This document shows, one piece after another, positions 1 to 6,494 of a stretch of DNA of 15,636 nt (its first letter is position 1; each line of letters opens with the position of its first letter). A program made the translations under genes and the position numbers. Source of the DNA: an uncultured Kiloniellales bacterium (lineage in GTDB: Bacteria; Pseudomonadota; Alphaproteobacteria; Kiloniellales; JAKSDN01); NCBI GenBank assembly GCA_947259625.1, contig CAMYMY010000065.1:1-15636 (forward strand), in the 5' to 3' direction. The notes under the pieces are model-generated. The model ran no database searches and had not been told where the DNA came from. It saw only the letters and a list, made by a program, of their open reading frames with translations.

Positions 1-1606
1 ACAGTTCCCGCAACAGGCCGACGTCGACCCGTTGTCCGATCACCGAGGCGCAAAGCAGCGTCGCCCTTTCGGACGGCGAAAGCGAATCGACTCGCGCCGC
101 CAAGGCGCCGTGCACGGTAACCGGAATCTCGAGATCGGCCACCGGCACCACCAAGCGATAGCTCCCGGGGGCGCCAATCAAGCTGCACGCTTCTTCGAAC
201 GCGCGCACACATTCCTCGAGGAAGAACGGGTTGCCCTGCGTCTTGTCCGCCAAGAGCTGCTTCAATTCCTCGAGCTCCGGGTCCACCCCCAGCAGAGCCT
301 CGAGCAGAGCCCAGGTCTGGCTCCGCGACAGCGGCCGCATTTCGCGTTCGGTTACCCCTGGCCAGGACGTCCAGGTCTTCTCGTGATGGCTTCTGCAGGT
401 CACGATCAGCAACACCCTGCACGAAGCGATTGTGCCGGCCAACTCGTCCACCAACATCTGAGTTTCCGAGTCCGCCCAATGAAAATCCTCGAAGACGAGC
501 ACCAGGGGCCTGCTTCGGCTCGTCTCCGAAACGACCCTGCCCACGGTCTGGGCCACGACCTGGAGCCGTTCCGGCGGTTCCAGCCCGACCCAAACCGAAT
601 CCTGTGCCGGCATGCCGAGGATTTCCATGATCGCCGGAAGAGCGTAGCGGTCATTGAGTCCCAGCGTATCGAGCCAGTCACTGACGGCGGCACGAAGATT
701 TCGACCGTCCTGCTCCGTTTGGCGCGGCAGCAGGCTCTTGACGATTCGTGCCGAAGCGTAGAGCGGTCGCACAAAGCACGAAGGCAGCAGATCGCAGGTC
801 ACGAGGGAACAGGCTCGGTCCCTCACTCCCTCGAGGAACTCGTACAACAGCCTCGATTTGCCGACACCTGCGTCGCCAACGAGCACCACGGTGCGTCCGG
901 TCCCTGCGGCGACGCCATCGAGATCGCCAAGCAAGTCGTTGAGATCGCGAGACCTGCCGATGAAGGAGGTCGAACCTCCCTGCGAAAGGCTCTGGGAACT
1001 CCTGAGATCGAGATTGACCTCTGAAAGTTCGAAAGCTTCGACCGGATCGGAATCCGCCTTCAAACACACCGCGCCGAAGGGCCGCGCCCGCACCTGCTCG
1101 CCGACCAGGTTCAGGGTCGTCCGGCCCAATAAACTCGTACCGGGTGGTGCGGCGCTTTCCATGCGCTGCGCCAGATAGACGGCTTCGCCGATCGCACGAT
1201 ATTTGAGGTCGAGCTCATGTCGTGCCGTCTTTATCACCAACTCGCCCGAACCCAACCCGACCCTGACCTCGACAGCGCCCCCCGAGAACGGCTGGCTCGC
1301 CTCGTGCTGGCGGGTCATGGCATGGATTGCTTCGGCGGCGAGACACGCTCTCAGCGCGTGGTCCTCCTGAGCACGCGGAACCCCGAACAAGGCCATGATG
1401 CCGTCGCCGAGCACTTGGTTCACCGTACCGCCAAAACGGTGAACCGCGTCGATCATGATCTGCAGTATGCCGAGGAGACGCTCGTCGGCATCCTCCGGGT
1501 CATGGTCCACGATCAAGCGGGAAGACTGCGCAATGTCGGCGAACAAGACCGTTACGAACTTGCGCTCGCCGTCGAATGGTCCGCCGTTCGACTGGTTAGC
1601 GACCAG
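1..1606 (-). CDS. Class III adenylate/guanylate cyclase fused to AAA-type ATPase (3' end beyond window)
   Basis: The frame is open from about 1621 to the left edge, so at least 535 residues are present and the C-terminus is missing. Residues 16-150 (counting from CTG at 1606) form a class III cyclase domain: KFVTVLFADI carries metal ligand Asp24, VLGDGIMALFG carries Asp68, and YRAIGEAVYLAQRM is the transition-state segment. There Arg148 is kept, but the usual Asn (often His in this subfamily) is Tyr144. A P-loop ATPase follows, with Walker A GDAGVGKS at 244-251 and Walker B LVLVFEDFHWAD near 369-379. This order is known from multidomain bacterial cyclases that go on into a TPR-like region. 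The likely role is making cAMP or cGMP under control of the ATPase/sensor part. No ATG, GTG or TTG precedes the catalytic domain in this frame. I chose CTG at 1606 because GGAGG lies 9 bases upstream of it. The family is clear; activity and start are not. Confidence 0.88.
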   Translation of the reverse strand, partial: MVANQSNGGPFDGERKFVTVLFADIAQSSRLIVDHDPEDADERLLGILQIMIDAVHRFGGTVNQVLGDGIMALFGVPRAQEDHALRACLAAEAIHAMTRQHEASQPFSGGAVEVRVGLGSGELVIKTARHELDLKYRAIGEAVYLAQRMESAAPPGTSLLGRTTLNLVGEQVRARPFGAVCLKADSDPVEAFELSEVNLDLRSSQSLSQGGSTSFIGRSRDLNDLLGDLDGVAAGTGRTVVLVGDAGVGKSRLLYEFLEGVRDRACSLVTCDLLPSCFVRPLYASARIVKSLLPRQTEQDGRNLRAAVSDWLDTLGLNDRYALPAIMEILGMPAQDSVWVGLEPPERLQVVAQTVGRVVSETSRSRPLVLVFEDFHWADSETQMLVDELAGTIASCRVLLIVTCRSHHEKTWTSWPGVTEREMRPLSRSQTWALLEALLGVDPELEELKQLLADKTQGNPFFLEECVRAFEEACSLIGAPGSYRLVVPVADLEIPVTVHGALAARVDSLSPSERATLLCASVIGQRVDVGLLREL

Positions 1607-2004
1607 TTCTCTATCCCTCCATCAAATGAACCGACTCAGCAAACCCGTCGGGCCCCCATTCCGCGTGAGCTCATCAGAGCCCGAAATCGTTTCACCGGCT
1701 ATCCATTCTTTAATCTTTGTTGCCGCCAGGCTACCGACAATGCTTCTATCCCTTTGTTCCGAAGTTCATACTAAGGGATTCTATGATGAATAGTCCATGA
1801 CAAAGCAGCCCCCGCGCCTTTCGCCTCGGAGTAGAATAAACAAGTTGAAGTTTATGATAGACTTTACCGTTGAAGTAGGTATGCTTTTAGTGGTCTCTGA
1901 CAAGATGCGGAATTCAATTGGAAGTAGAAATTCTTGCCAGAGTGAATCCAAGTCTTTGGGGTGGCTTTTCCGTAGACCAGTTGGAAATGGAGCAGAGCGT
2001 TATC
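1607..2004. other. Divergent intergenic region between cyclase and Xre regulator
   Basis: About 400 bases without a convincing gene. The part from 1740 to 1920 is clearly more AT-rich than its surroundings, as expected for promoters serving both flanking genes. The octamer GTTGAAGT occurs at 1844-1851 and again at 1869-1876, a spacing of 25 bases, and could be a regulator site. No good -35/-10 pair stands out. Short open frames here have poor starts and no recognisable protein features. Confidence 0.4.
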
Positions 2005-2436
2005 ATGGGTAGTCGGCGAGACTCAAGAACAGCGTATGTCGATTCACATGTTGGTAGTCGACTGCGTGAAAGACGGATTCTACTGGGCCTAAGCCAGACA
2101 CGCTTGGGAGAATCCCTGGATCTGAGCTTTCAGCAGATCCAGAAATATGAACGCGGCATCGATCGAATCAGTGTCGGCCGCTTGGTGCACCTCGCCCATG
2201 TGCTCGAGGTACCGATAACCTATTTCTTCGAGGAACTCATCGAACACGGTTTTGCCGACGGCTCCGACAGCCCGGTTCGGGCCGCCGTGTCGACGCACGC
2301 AGGTGAGAGGGCCGAAGATCCAATGTCGAGAAGGGAAACCCTCGAATTGGTCAGGGCCTACTATCAGATCGAACAGCCGGACTTGCGGAAGCACGTGTTC
2401 GCTCTGATTCGCTCGATCGCGACCAAGGAGCACTGA
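2005..2436 (+). CDS. Xre/Cro-C1 family helix-turn-helix transcriptional regulator
   Basis: A 143-residue cytoplasmic DNA-binding protein. The HTH_3 domain spans about residues 16-76. It includes LGLSQTRLGESLDLSFQQIQ, the helix-turn-helix itself, then KYERG and a hydrophobic core ending in ITYFFEEL. The C-terminal part has RRETLELVRAYYQI and a basic-hydrophobic tail, a pattern common in short alphaproteobacterial Xre regulators present in several copies per genome. The start is chosen at ATG 2005 because family members begin only some 15 residues before the VGSRLRERR helix. ATG 1987 and TTG 1918 are in-frame alternatives, and none has a strong ribosome binding site. It is transcribed away from the cyclase across a shared AT-rich spacer, so it may regulate itself and that gene. 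The target is unknown. Confidence 0.88.
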   Translation: MGSRRDSRTAYVDSHVGSRLRERRILLGLSQTRLGESLDLSFQQIQKYERGIDRISVGRLVHLAHVLEVPITYFFEELIEHGFADGSDSPVRAAVSTHAGERAEDPMSRRETLELVRAYYQIEQPDLRKHVFALIRSIATKEH

Positions 2437-2798
2437 AGATTCCCGGTTGTCGGGAGCCGGTTTGGGCGAAGACCAGTTAACCGGATACGTTCTTGACCTG
2501 TGCGACGTACCGGTTACTCGCCACGTGACAGTGTCCGTGGTGAGTGGAGTCTTGCGATCCGCCGGAATAGATCCCCTGCGGCGGGTCGTTTTCGGCCGTA
2601 TCTCGGTGAAGGATTCCTTAACCCCGATCGATCGGATTTTTCACGCCTTCCGGCAACTATTAATTCACCAATAACCCTGAGAATCCCTGCGGTGTGACAC
2701 TGCGGTGACACACTGCGGTGTGACAGGCTGCACTGCCCCGCTGGTACCAGCTGGCAATCCACGACAAGGTGGCTCGAACCCACAGGGAGAGGACTGGA
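2437..2798. other. Intergenic region upstream of the coiled-coil gene
   Basis: No supportable gene. Open frames of 60-75 codons here lack a ribosome binding site and any domain signature. The stretch holds a 12-bp perfect palindrome CCGATCGATCGG at 2624-2635 followed by ATTTTT, possibly a weak terminator for the Xre gene. An inverted TAACCGG/CCGGTTA pair lies near 2478-2516. The three 13-bp repeats at 2688-2726 are listed separately. Confidence 0.4.
2688..2726 (+). repeat. Three tandem 13-bp repeats (possible operator or iteron-like site)
   Basis: Three back-to-back 13-mers: TGCGGTGTGACAC (2688-2700), TGCGGTGACACAC (2701-2713) and TGCGGTGTGACAG (2714-2726). Each begins TGCGGTG. They end about 70 bases before the chosen start of the coiled-coil gene, a position that suits a multi-copy regulator site. 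With no spacers between units this is not a CRISPR. The 13-bp spacing puts successive units on different faces of the helix, which fits a protein binding side by side less well than a 10-11 bp spacing would. Confidence 0.7.
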
Positions 2799-3818
2799 TT
2801 GGCTGACCACATTGGCGAGAACGCGGCCTCCCGCGGGGTGGATGGCCCGAGCGTCAACGCGCCGGGGGACGACCTCCGCCGGTCGGGTGGAGGCGCCGCG
2901 AAAGCGGGCGCCCCATCGGCGGCCGACCAGAGCCGAAACCGCGGGCCGGTGCAGCTCGATATCCTGAGCCGCCTCGACGGCATCGACTTGATGTCCAACA
3001 TCTCGATCATCATCGAAAACGTTCCCGAAGGCGCTCAGCTCTCGACCGGCAAGAACAATTGGGACGGCACCTGGTCGCTCACCCCGATCCATCTCACGAA
3101 GCTCACATTCACACCACCCGATTCCGGCGAGGACGAATTCACCCTGACCGTCCGGGTCATCAGCATCGACACCGACGGCTATGGTGTGGCGACAACGGAA
3201 GCCCTCTTCGATTTCACGGTCCCGGCCAACGGCGACGACGCGACGCAGGCGCCGGCCCGCGAACTGCCGTCCACGGTCGATACGGCCATAGAGGTTCCCA
3301 AGGATAAGGCCGAACGGCTCTTGGCGGACATGGAGGCGAAGTGGCGCGCCGAGGAAGAGCGGCGCCTGATCGCGGCGGAATCAAAGTGGAAGGCCGAAAC
3401 GGAAGCCAAGTGGCGCACCACGATACAATCGCGCCTGACTGAAATAGAGGCCAAGCGCCTGGCCTCGGTCGACAAGGGCGATACGGAAGTAGAAGCCAAG
3501 AATCGCGCCGAGGAGGAAAAGCGTCAGGCGATCGAGCAAGTCAAGCGCGAGGCCGCGGAGGAGAAGCGCCGCGCGGTCGAAGAGGCGCGGCGCGAGGCCG
3601 AAGAGGAGAAGCGCCGCGCGGTCGAAGAAGCCACCCGCCTGACCTCGCGGGGTCCACGTGACGACGACGGTGACACCACCGGCGGAAGGGCCGACGCGGA
3701 GCAACGGCTGGCCGCGGAGAGGACCAAGTGGAAGGCCGAAGAGGACCTCCGCCTGGCGGAAATGGAGGCCAGGTACCAAGCCGAGCTCGAGGCCCGATTG
3801 GACGAGGTGGTAGCCTAA
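2799..3818 (+). CDS. N-terminal part: adhesin-type beta-sandwich domain plus coiled coil
   Basis: A 339-residue open segment. TTG 2799 is chosen because AGGGAGAGGA (2784-2793) lies 5 bases before it; GTG 2769 is an alternative. Residues 1-49 are a low-complexity linker without a signal peptide. Residues 50-143 match the beta-sandwich repeat found in large RTX/cadherin-like adhesins: VPEGAQLSTG, WDGTWSLTP, LTFTPPDSG, EFTLTVRV and DGYGVATTEA appear in the expected order. In adhesins this domain is tandemly repeated, but here there is one copy. From residue 170 the chain is highly charged helix in 15-residue repeats, interrupted by a Gly/Asp-rich stretch around residues 286-301. The segment ends at a TAA that is probably a mutation of the longer gene. 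The function is unknown; scaffold or filament roles are guesses. Confidence 0.65.
   Translation: MADHIGENAASRGVDGPSVNAPGDDLRRSGGGAAKAGAPSAADQSRNRGPVQLDILSRLDGIDLMSNISIIIENVPEGAQLSTGKNNWDGTWSLTPIHLTKLTFTPPDSGEDEFTLTVRVISIDTDGYGVATTEALFDFTVPANGDDATQAPARELPSTVDTAIEVPKDKAERLLADMEAKWRAEEERRLIAAESKWKAETEAKWRTTIQSRLTEIEAKRLASVDKGDTEVEAKNRAEEEKRQAIEQVKREAAEEKRRAVEEARREAEEEKRRAVEEATRLTSRGPRDDDGDTTGGRADAEQRLAAERTKWKAEEDLRLAEMEARYQAELEARLDEVVA
3545..3628 (+). repeat. Recent 45-bp direct duplication inside the coiled-coil gene
   Basis: The stretches 3545-3583 and 3590-3628 are the same apart from two neighbouring bases (CG against AA); the last 26 bases of each copy (3558-3583 and 3603-3628) are identical. 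The offset is 45 bases, one 15-residue unit. This near-identity contrasts with the diverged units further on and points to a recent slippage or unequal-exchange event. Confidence 0.8.
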
Positions 3819-4644
3819 CAGATGGCCGAGCTCGAGCAGCGCCTTCGGGAGGAGGAAGCCAAGCGCGTCGCCGAGGAAGAAAAGCGTTTGGCCGCCGAGG
3901 AGGCCGCCCGCCTGGCCGAAGAGGAACAGCGCCTCGCAGGTCAACAATCCGAGCGCCTTGCCGGGGCCAAGAAACGCCTGGACCAGGCGGCTGGCCGAGG
4001 CCGAAAAGCGCATCGCTCAAGAGGAGGCCCGACGCCTGGCGGAGGCGGAGGCCAGATGGAAGGCCGAGGGCGAACAACGCCTGGCCGCCCTGGAAGCCAA
4101 GCTAAAGGCAGAGGGTGAGCAGCGTCTGGCTGCCGAGGACGCCAAGCACAAGGCCGAGGACGAGCTCCGGCGGGCCGCCGAGGAGGCCAAGCGGAAGCTC
4201 GAGGCAGAACTGGGAAAGGCGGCGGAGGAGGCCCGCCGCCAGACGGAGGCGGAAAAACGCCGCGCCGCCGAGGAAGCCAGGGCCAAAGCGCAGGAAGAAC
4301 TGCGCCGCGCCACCGAGGAAGTCAGACGCCAGACCGAGGAGGAGGTGCTCCAGGCCGCCGAGGAAGAGCGGATCCGCGCGGCGGAAGAGAAGCAGCGCGC
4401 CGCCGAGGAGGCCAAGCGCAGGGCGAAGCTTGAAAAGCGCAAGGCGGCGGAAGAGGCCCGACTCAAGGCCGAGGAGGAGAGAAGACGGGCCACCGAACGC
4501 GCCAGGCAAAAGGCCCAGGAAGAACGGCGCGCCGCCGCCGAACAAGCCAAGCGCAAGGTCGAGGCACGCCGCCGCAAGCTGACGGCGGACAAGGACGACA
4601 AGGCCGAGGACGCCAAGCGCCGCGCCGCGGAGCGGGCCAAGGCC
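3705..4644 (+). repeat. 45-bp (15-codon) degenerate tandem repeats
   Basis: About twenty consecutive units of 15 codons. Arg-Leu codons open successive units at 3705, 3750, 3795, 3840, 3885, 3930 and 3975. After the shortened unit, the register continues through 4009, 4054 and the 13 units of 4060-4644. Typical units are KAEGEQRLAAEDAKH and QTEAEKRRAAEEARA. Less regular units with the same spacing occur upstream from about 3350. Small residues fall at unit positions 2, 6, 9/10 and 13, giving spacings that sum to 15 over four turns. Confidence 0.85.
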
Positions 4645-5073
4645 AAACTGCACGGCGGCGCCTCCACCGGCGCGGATCAGAGGATGCGCGAGGCCGAGGA
4701 GGCAAAGCAACGGGCGCGTGAAAGGGCCAAGCGCAGGGTGCAGGAGAGCAAGTTCCCGGACCGTGCACGCGGCCGGCGGCAGGCGGCCGATAGCGTGCGG
4801 GAGACCGCAAGACGCTTGCTGAACGACGGCGAGGCACCGACCGAAGTACCGGTCACGCTCGAGGCCGCGCCTGTAGAGCCACTGCCCGTACAAGCGGCGG
4901 CCACCGAACCCATCGAAAGTGAGCTCGAAACCGGGGCACCCGCCAAGGGCAGTGCCGAGGAAGAAAGACAGAAGTCGGCTGAGAGGGCCAGGCGAAGGTT
5001 GGGCTCGAGCGGGTCGGCCAAGGCTGGAAAAGCCTCCAAGAGCGGGCTGTTCGGATTCTTCAAGAAAGGCTGA
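3958..5073 (+). CDS. C-terminal part: long Ala/Glu/Lys/Arg coiled coil with basic aromatic tail
   Basis: An open segment of 371 codons in the frame after the frameshift. The first dozen codons are probably not translated natively, since the TTG at 3958 has no ribosome binding site and real repeat sequence starts around 3991. From 4060 to 4644 there are 13 uninterrupted 15-residue units of the type KAEDELRRAAEEAKR. A less regular charged helix follows, then a Pro/Thr/Glu-rich linker (about codons 294-334), a second short basic helix, and the tail GLFGFFKKG. There is no transmembrane segment. The C-terminal Phe-rich basic motif could be an anchoring or recognition tag. The next gene downstream codes for a Skp-like chaperone. 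Whether this part is made alone, by readthrough or frameshifting, or not at all cannot be told from sequence. Confidence 0.6.
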   Translation: MPGPRNAWTRRLAEAEKRIAQEEARRLAEAEARWKAEGEQRLAALEAKLKAEGEQRLAAEDAKHKAEDELRRAAEEAKRKLEAELGKAAEEARRQTEAEKRRAAEEARAKAQEELRRATEEVRRQTEEEVLQAAEEERIRAAEEKQRAAEEAKRRAKLEKRKAAEEARLKAEEERRRATERARQKAQEERRAAAEQAKRKVEARRRKLTADKDDKAEDAKRRAAERAKAKLHGGASTGADQRMREAEEAKQRARERAKRRVQESKFPDRARGRRQAADSVRETARRLLNDGEAPTEVPVTLEAAPVEPLPVQAAATEPIESELETGAPAKGSAEEERQKSAERARRRLGSSGSAKAGKASKSGLFGFFKKG

Positions 5074-5418
5074 ACAGCCGACGGCGTTCCCGCTGGAGGA
5101 TGGCCGACTATGCCACGCGACCCGGGTCGGTCCCGCCGCGGATCCGGGGGCCCGGCCGCCTGGTCCGCAAACGACAAGACCGATCGCAAGATATCGACAT
5201 CCGTGATCACGACCGGGATAGCCGGCACCAGCATCGCTTGTCGCTCGCGATCTCGGACCGAAGGCCGCGTAGATCATCGACGACGAGAGTTCTGTGCGAA
5301 ACACCCCACCGTGTTATTGTGAGGTCGATATGGCAGACACTCGCGGACCGCAACCGACCGCCTCGGTGACGCTTTCCGGGCAGGAGTGGGAAACACGAGC
5401 CACGGGAGACTACAAGCC
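5074..5418. other. Intergenic region between the coiled-coil gene and the Skp-like gene
   Basis: About 345 GC-rich bases with no recognisable protein, RNA or terminator. Several open frames cross it, but their amino-acid composition is typical of noncoding GC-rich DNA. A 30-codon frame at 5330-5422 overlaps the next start and has no support. GTGTTATTGTGAGG near 5311-5324 is the only AT-richer spot and may be part of a promoter for the following gene. Confidence 0.35.
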
Positions 5419-5961
5419 GTGACCCGTGGCGCGGTTGCCGTGCTGGTGTTGCTGGCTTGGCTGCCAAGCGGCTCCCCGGCCTTGGGACAGGTGGAAAAGG
5501 ATCGGATCGCCGCGATCGATGTCCAGCGAATCTATCGCGAATCCGCCGCGGCGAAGACGTTTCGCCGAGAAATCGACAAGCAGCGGGCCACGGTGCAGGA
5601 CCAGTTTCGCGCCAGGGAGAAGGCCTTGCTGGAGACAGACAAGGAATTGAAGCGCCAGCGCACGATCCTGTCGAGCGAGATATTCGCCCAAAAGAGCCAG
5701 GAACTGGCCATGCAGGTCGCAAACCTGAATCGCGACATCCAGAACCACAACAAGACGCTCAAGGACCTCCTGGATCGGGGCATACGCGAAGTCCAGAAAT
5801 CCCTGATCGTTGTGGTGCAGGAAATCGCTGTCGAACGCGGACTCGACGTCGTTATCACCGCCGGATCCGTGGTGCTTCAGGATCCCCGGCTGGATATCAC
5901 CGAGGAAGCGATGGCGCGTCTGAACGCCAGATTGCCCGTGCTGTCCCTTGAAAAGCCCTGA
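5419..5961 (+). CDS. Skp/OmpH-family periplasmic chaperone-like protein
   Basis: A 180-residue secreted protein. GTG 5419 is preferred because GGGAG lies 10 bases upstream and the product begins with a clean signal peptide: a short basic start, the hydrophobic run AVAVLVLLAWLP, and a likely cut after PALG. GTG 5386 would add 11 residues. The mature part starts with the family's beta-strand IAAIDVQRIYRES, then a long helical hairpin (about residues 45-125) forming the tentacles, then VQEIAVERGLDVVITAGSVVLQDPRLDITEEAMARLN, which is the returning core and matches the family C-terminus. Skp trimers hold unfolded outer-membrane proteins in the periplasm. The usual skp neighbours bamA and lpxD are not here, so this is probably a second, orphan copy. 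An outer-membrane beta-barrel gene lies 0.5 kb downstream and is a possible client. Confidence 0.88.
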   Translation: MTRGAVAVLVLLAWLPSGSPALGQVEKDRIAAIDVQRIYRESAAAKTFRREIDKQRATVQDQFRAREKALLETDKELKRQRTILSSEIFAQKSQELAMQVANLNRDIQNHNKTLKDLLDRGIREVQKSLIVVVQEIAVERGLDVVITAGSVVLQDPRLDITEEAMARLNARLPVLSLEKP

Positions 5962-6050
5962 GGCAAAGCCTTCGCGCGTTCCGCCAAGCGGCGCGACCCA
6001 TCTTCCCGGATCGCGTTACACCGCAAATCGGACAGGACCGTTGCTTATGG

Positions 6051-6077
6051 AGAATTGTTACTATAACAAGCAATTCT
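6051..6077. promoter_or_regulatory. Inverted repeat in AT-rich promoter region
   Basis: Arms AGAATTG (6051-6057) and CAATTCT (6071-6077) are perfectly complementary around a 13-base centre containing TTACTATAAC. It sits in an AT-rich island about 110 bases upstream of the small ORF at 6189, the first gene after it. It could be an operator or the leader of that transcript. There is no T-run on the plus strand, so it is not a standard terminator. Confidence 0.45.
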
Positions 6078-6188
6078 ACTAAAATACGCATCATCCTCTG
6101 TCTGGTCCGCCGTTGTTTGTGTTCACTATTTATAAAGCAGCGCCTGGGCAAGCTGTGCCAAACCAATTCGGCTTCACAGGAGGAGGCC

Positions 6189-6398
6189 ATGGCACTGTCC
6201 AAACGGACATTCGAGACCATTCTTGATCTCATCGAGAACAAGGTCACCTGCATGGAAGGCTGGGACCAGACAACGGCCCGTGAACGGGCGAAGCTGGAAG
6301 CTTGCCGGCGCGAATTTATCAGCGTGTGCGAGCCGAAAGGACTGTCGGATCAGGCCGGGATGGAAACGCTGCATCAAGACGCGCCCCATAGAGCCTGA
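6189..6398 (+). CDS. Small unknown protein (69 residues)
   Basis: ATG 6189 is preceded by a very strong ribosome binding site, AGGAGGAGG at 6178-6186, which fixes the start; the longer open frame from 6117 is not needed. The product begins MALSKRTFETILDLIENKVT and is followed by CMEGWDQTTARERAKLEACR, which predicts two amphipathic helices, acidic then basic, with two or three cysteines. There is no signal peptide or membrane segment, so it is likely cytoplasmic. It resembles small alphaproteobacterial proteins of unknown function in my recollection, but I cannot assign a family. It lies between the Skp-like gene and the beta-barrel gene on the same strand, about 100 bases before the latter, and the two may share a transcript. 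Confidence 0.7.
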   Translation: MALSKRTFETILDLIENKVTCMEGWDQTTARERAKLEACRREFISVCEPKGLSDQAGMETLHQDAPHRA

Positions 6399-6494
6399 CG
6401 GGCGTCGCCCCGAGGCGGAGCGTTTCGCGACCAGGACTTTCCCTGGACAGCGCGCCCCCGGATCGATTACCCAGAGGCGGGTCAAGAGTAGAGA

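Larger units (their letters stand above)
2799..5073 (+). pseudogene. Long 15-residue-repeat coiled-coil protein with N-terminal adhesin-type domain, interrupted by a stop and a frameshift
   Basis: Three open segments read as one protein of about 755 residues. Segment 1 ends at TAA 3816-3818. The same frame resumes at once (CAG, then ATG 3822) with identical repeat character. Near 3990 the coding signal moves to the +1 frame and stays open to TGA 5071-5073. The 45-bp repeat register is exact on both sides (Arg-Leu codons at 3705, 3750, 3795, 3840, 3885, 3930, 3975). The next unit then begins at 4009 instead of 4020, so 11 bases are missing from one unit. The TAA sits at position 8 of its unit, where other units have Lys, Glu, Ala or Arg, so a single substitution from AAA or GAA explains it. 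Either the gene is decaying, or it is expressed as fragments: GAGGTGG at 3805-3811 could reload ribosomes at ATG 3822. An assembly error in repeats is a third possibility. Confidence 0.7.

Noticed and set aside
32..1024. Long plus-strand open frame opposite the cyclase
   Set aside because: The minus strand reads as a cyclase-ATPase with clear motifs; the plus-strand translation has no domain and is a GC-rich shadow.
2447..2674. 75-codon plus-strand ORF between Xre and the coiled-coil gene
   Set aside because: No ribosome binding site or domain, and it runs over terminator- and promoter-like sequence.
2688..2726. Possible CRISPR from the tandem 13-mers
   Set aside because: Units are too short and adjoin without spacers; no cas gene is present.
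4102..5304. 400-codon minus-strand open frame, and the minus frame at 3381-4013
   Set aside because: Antisense of the repetitive Ala/Glu/Lys codons gives long Leu/Gly-rich frames without stops; the plus-strand repeat periodicity shows the coding strand.
5330..5422. 30-codon ORF starting MADTRGPQPTASVTLSG
   Set aside because: Overlaps the Skp-like start, has no ribosome binding site and no recognisable feature.
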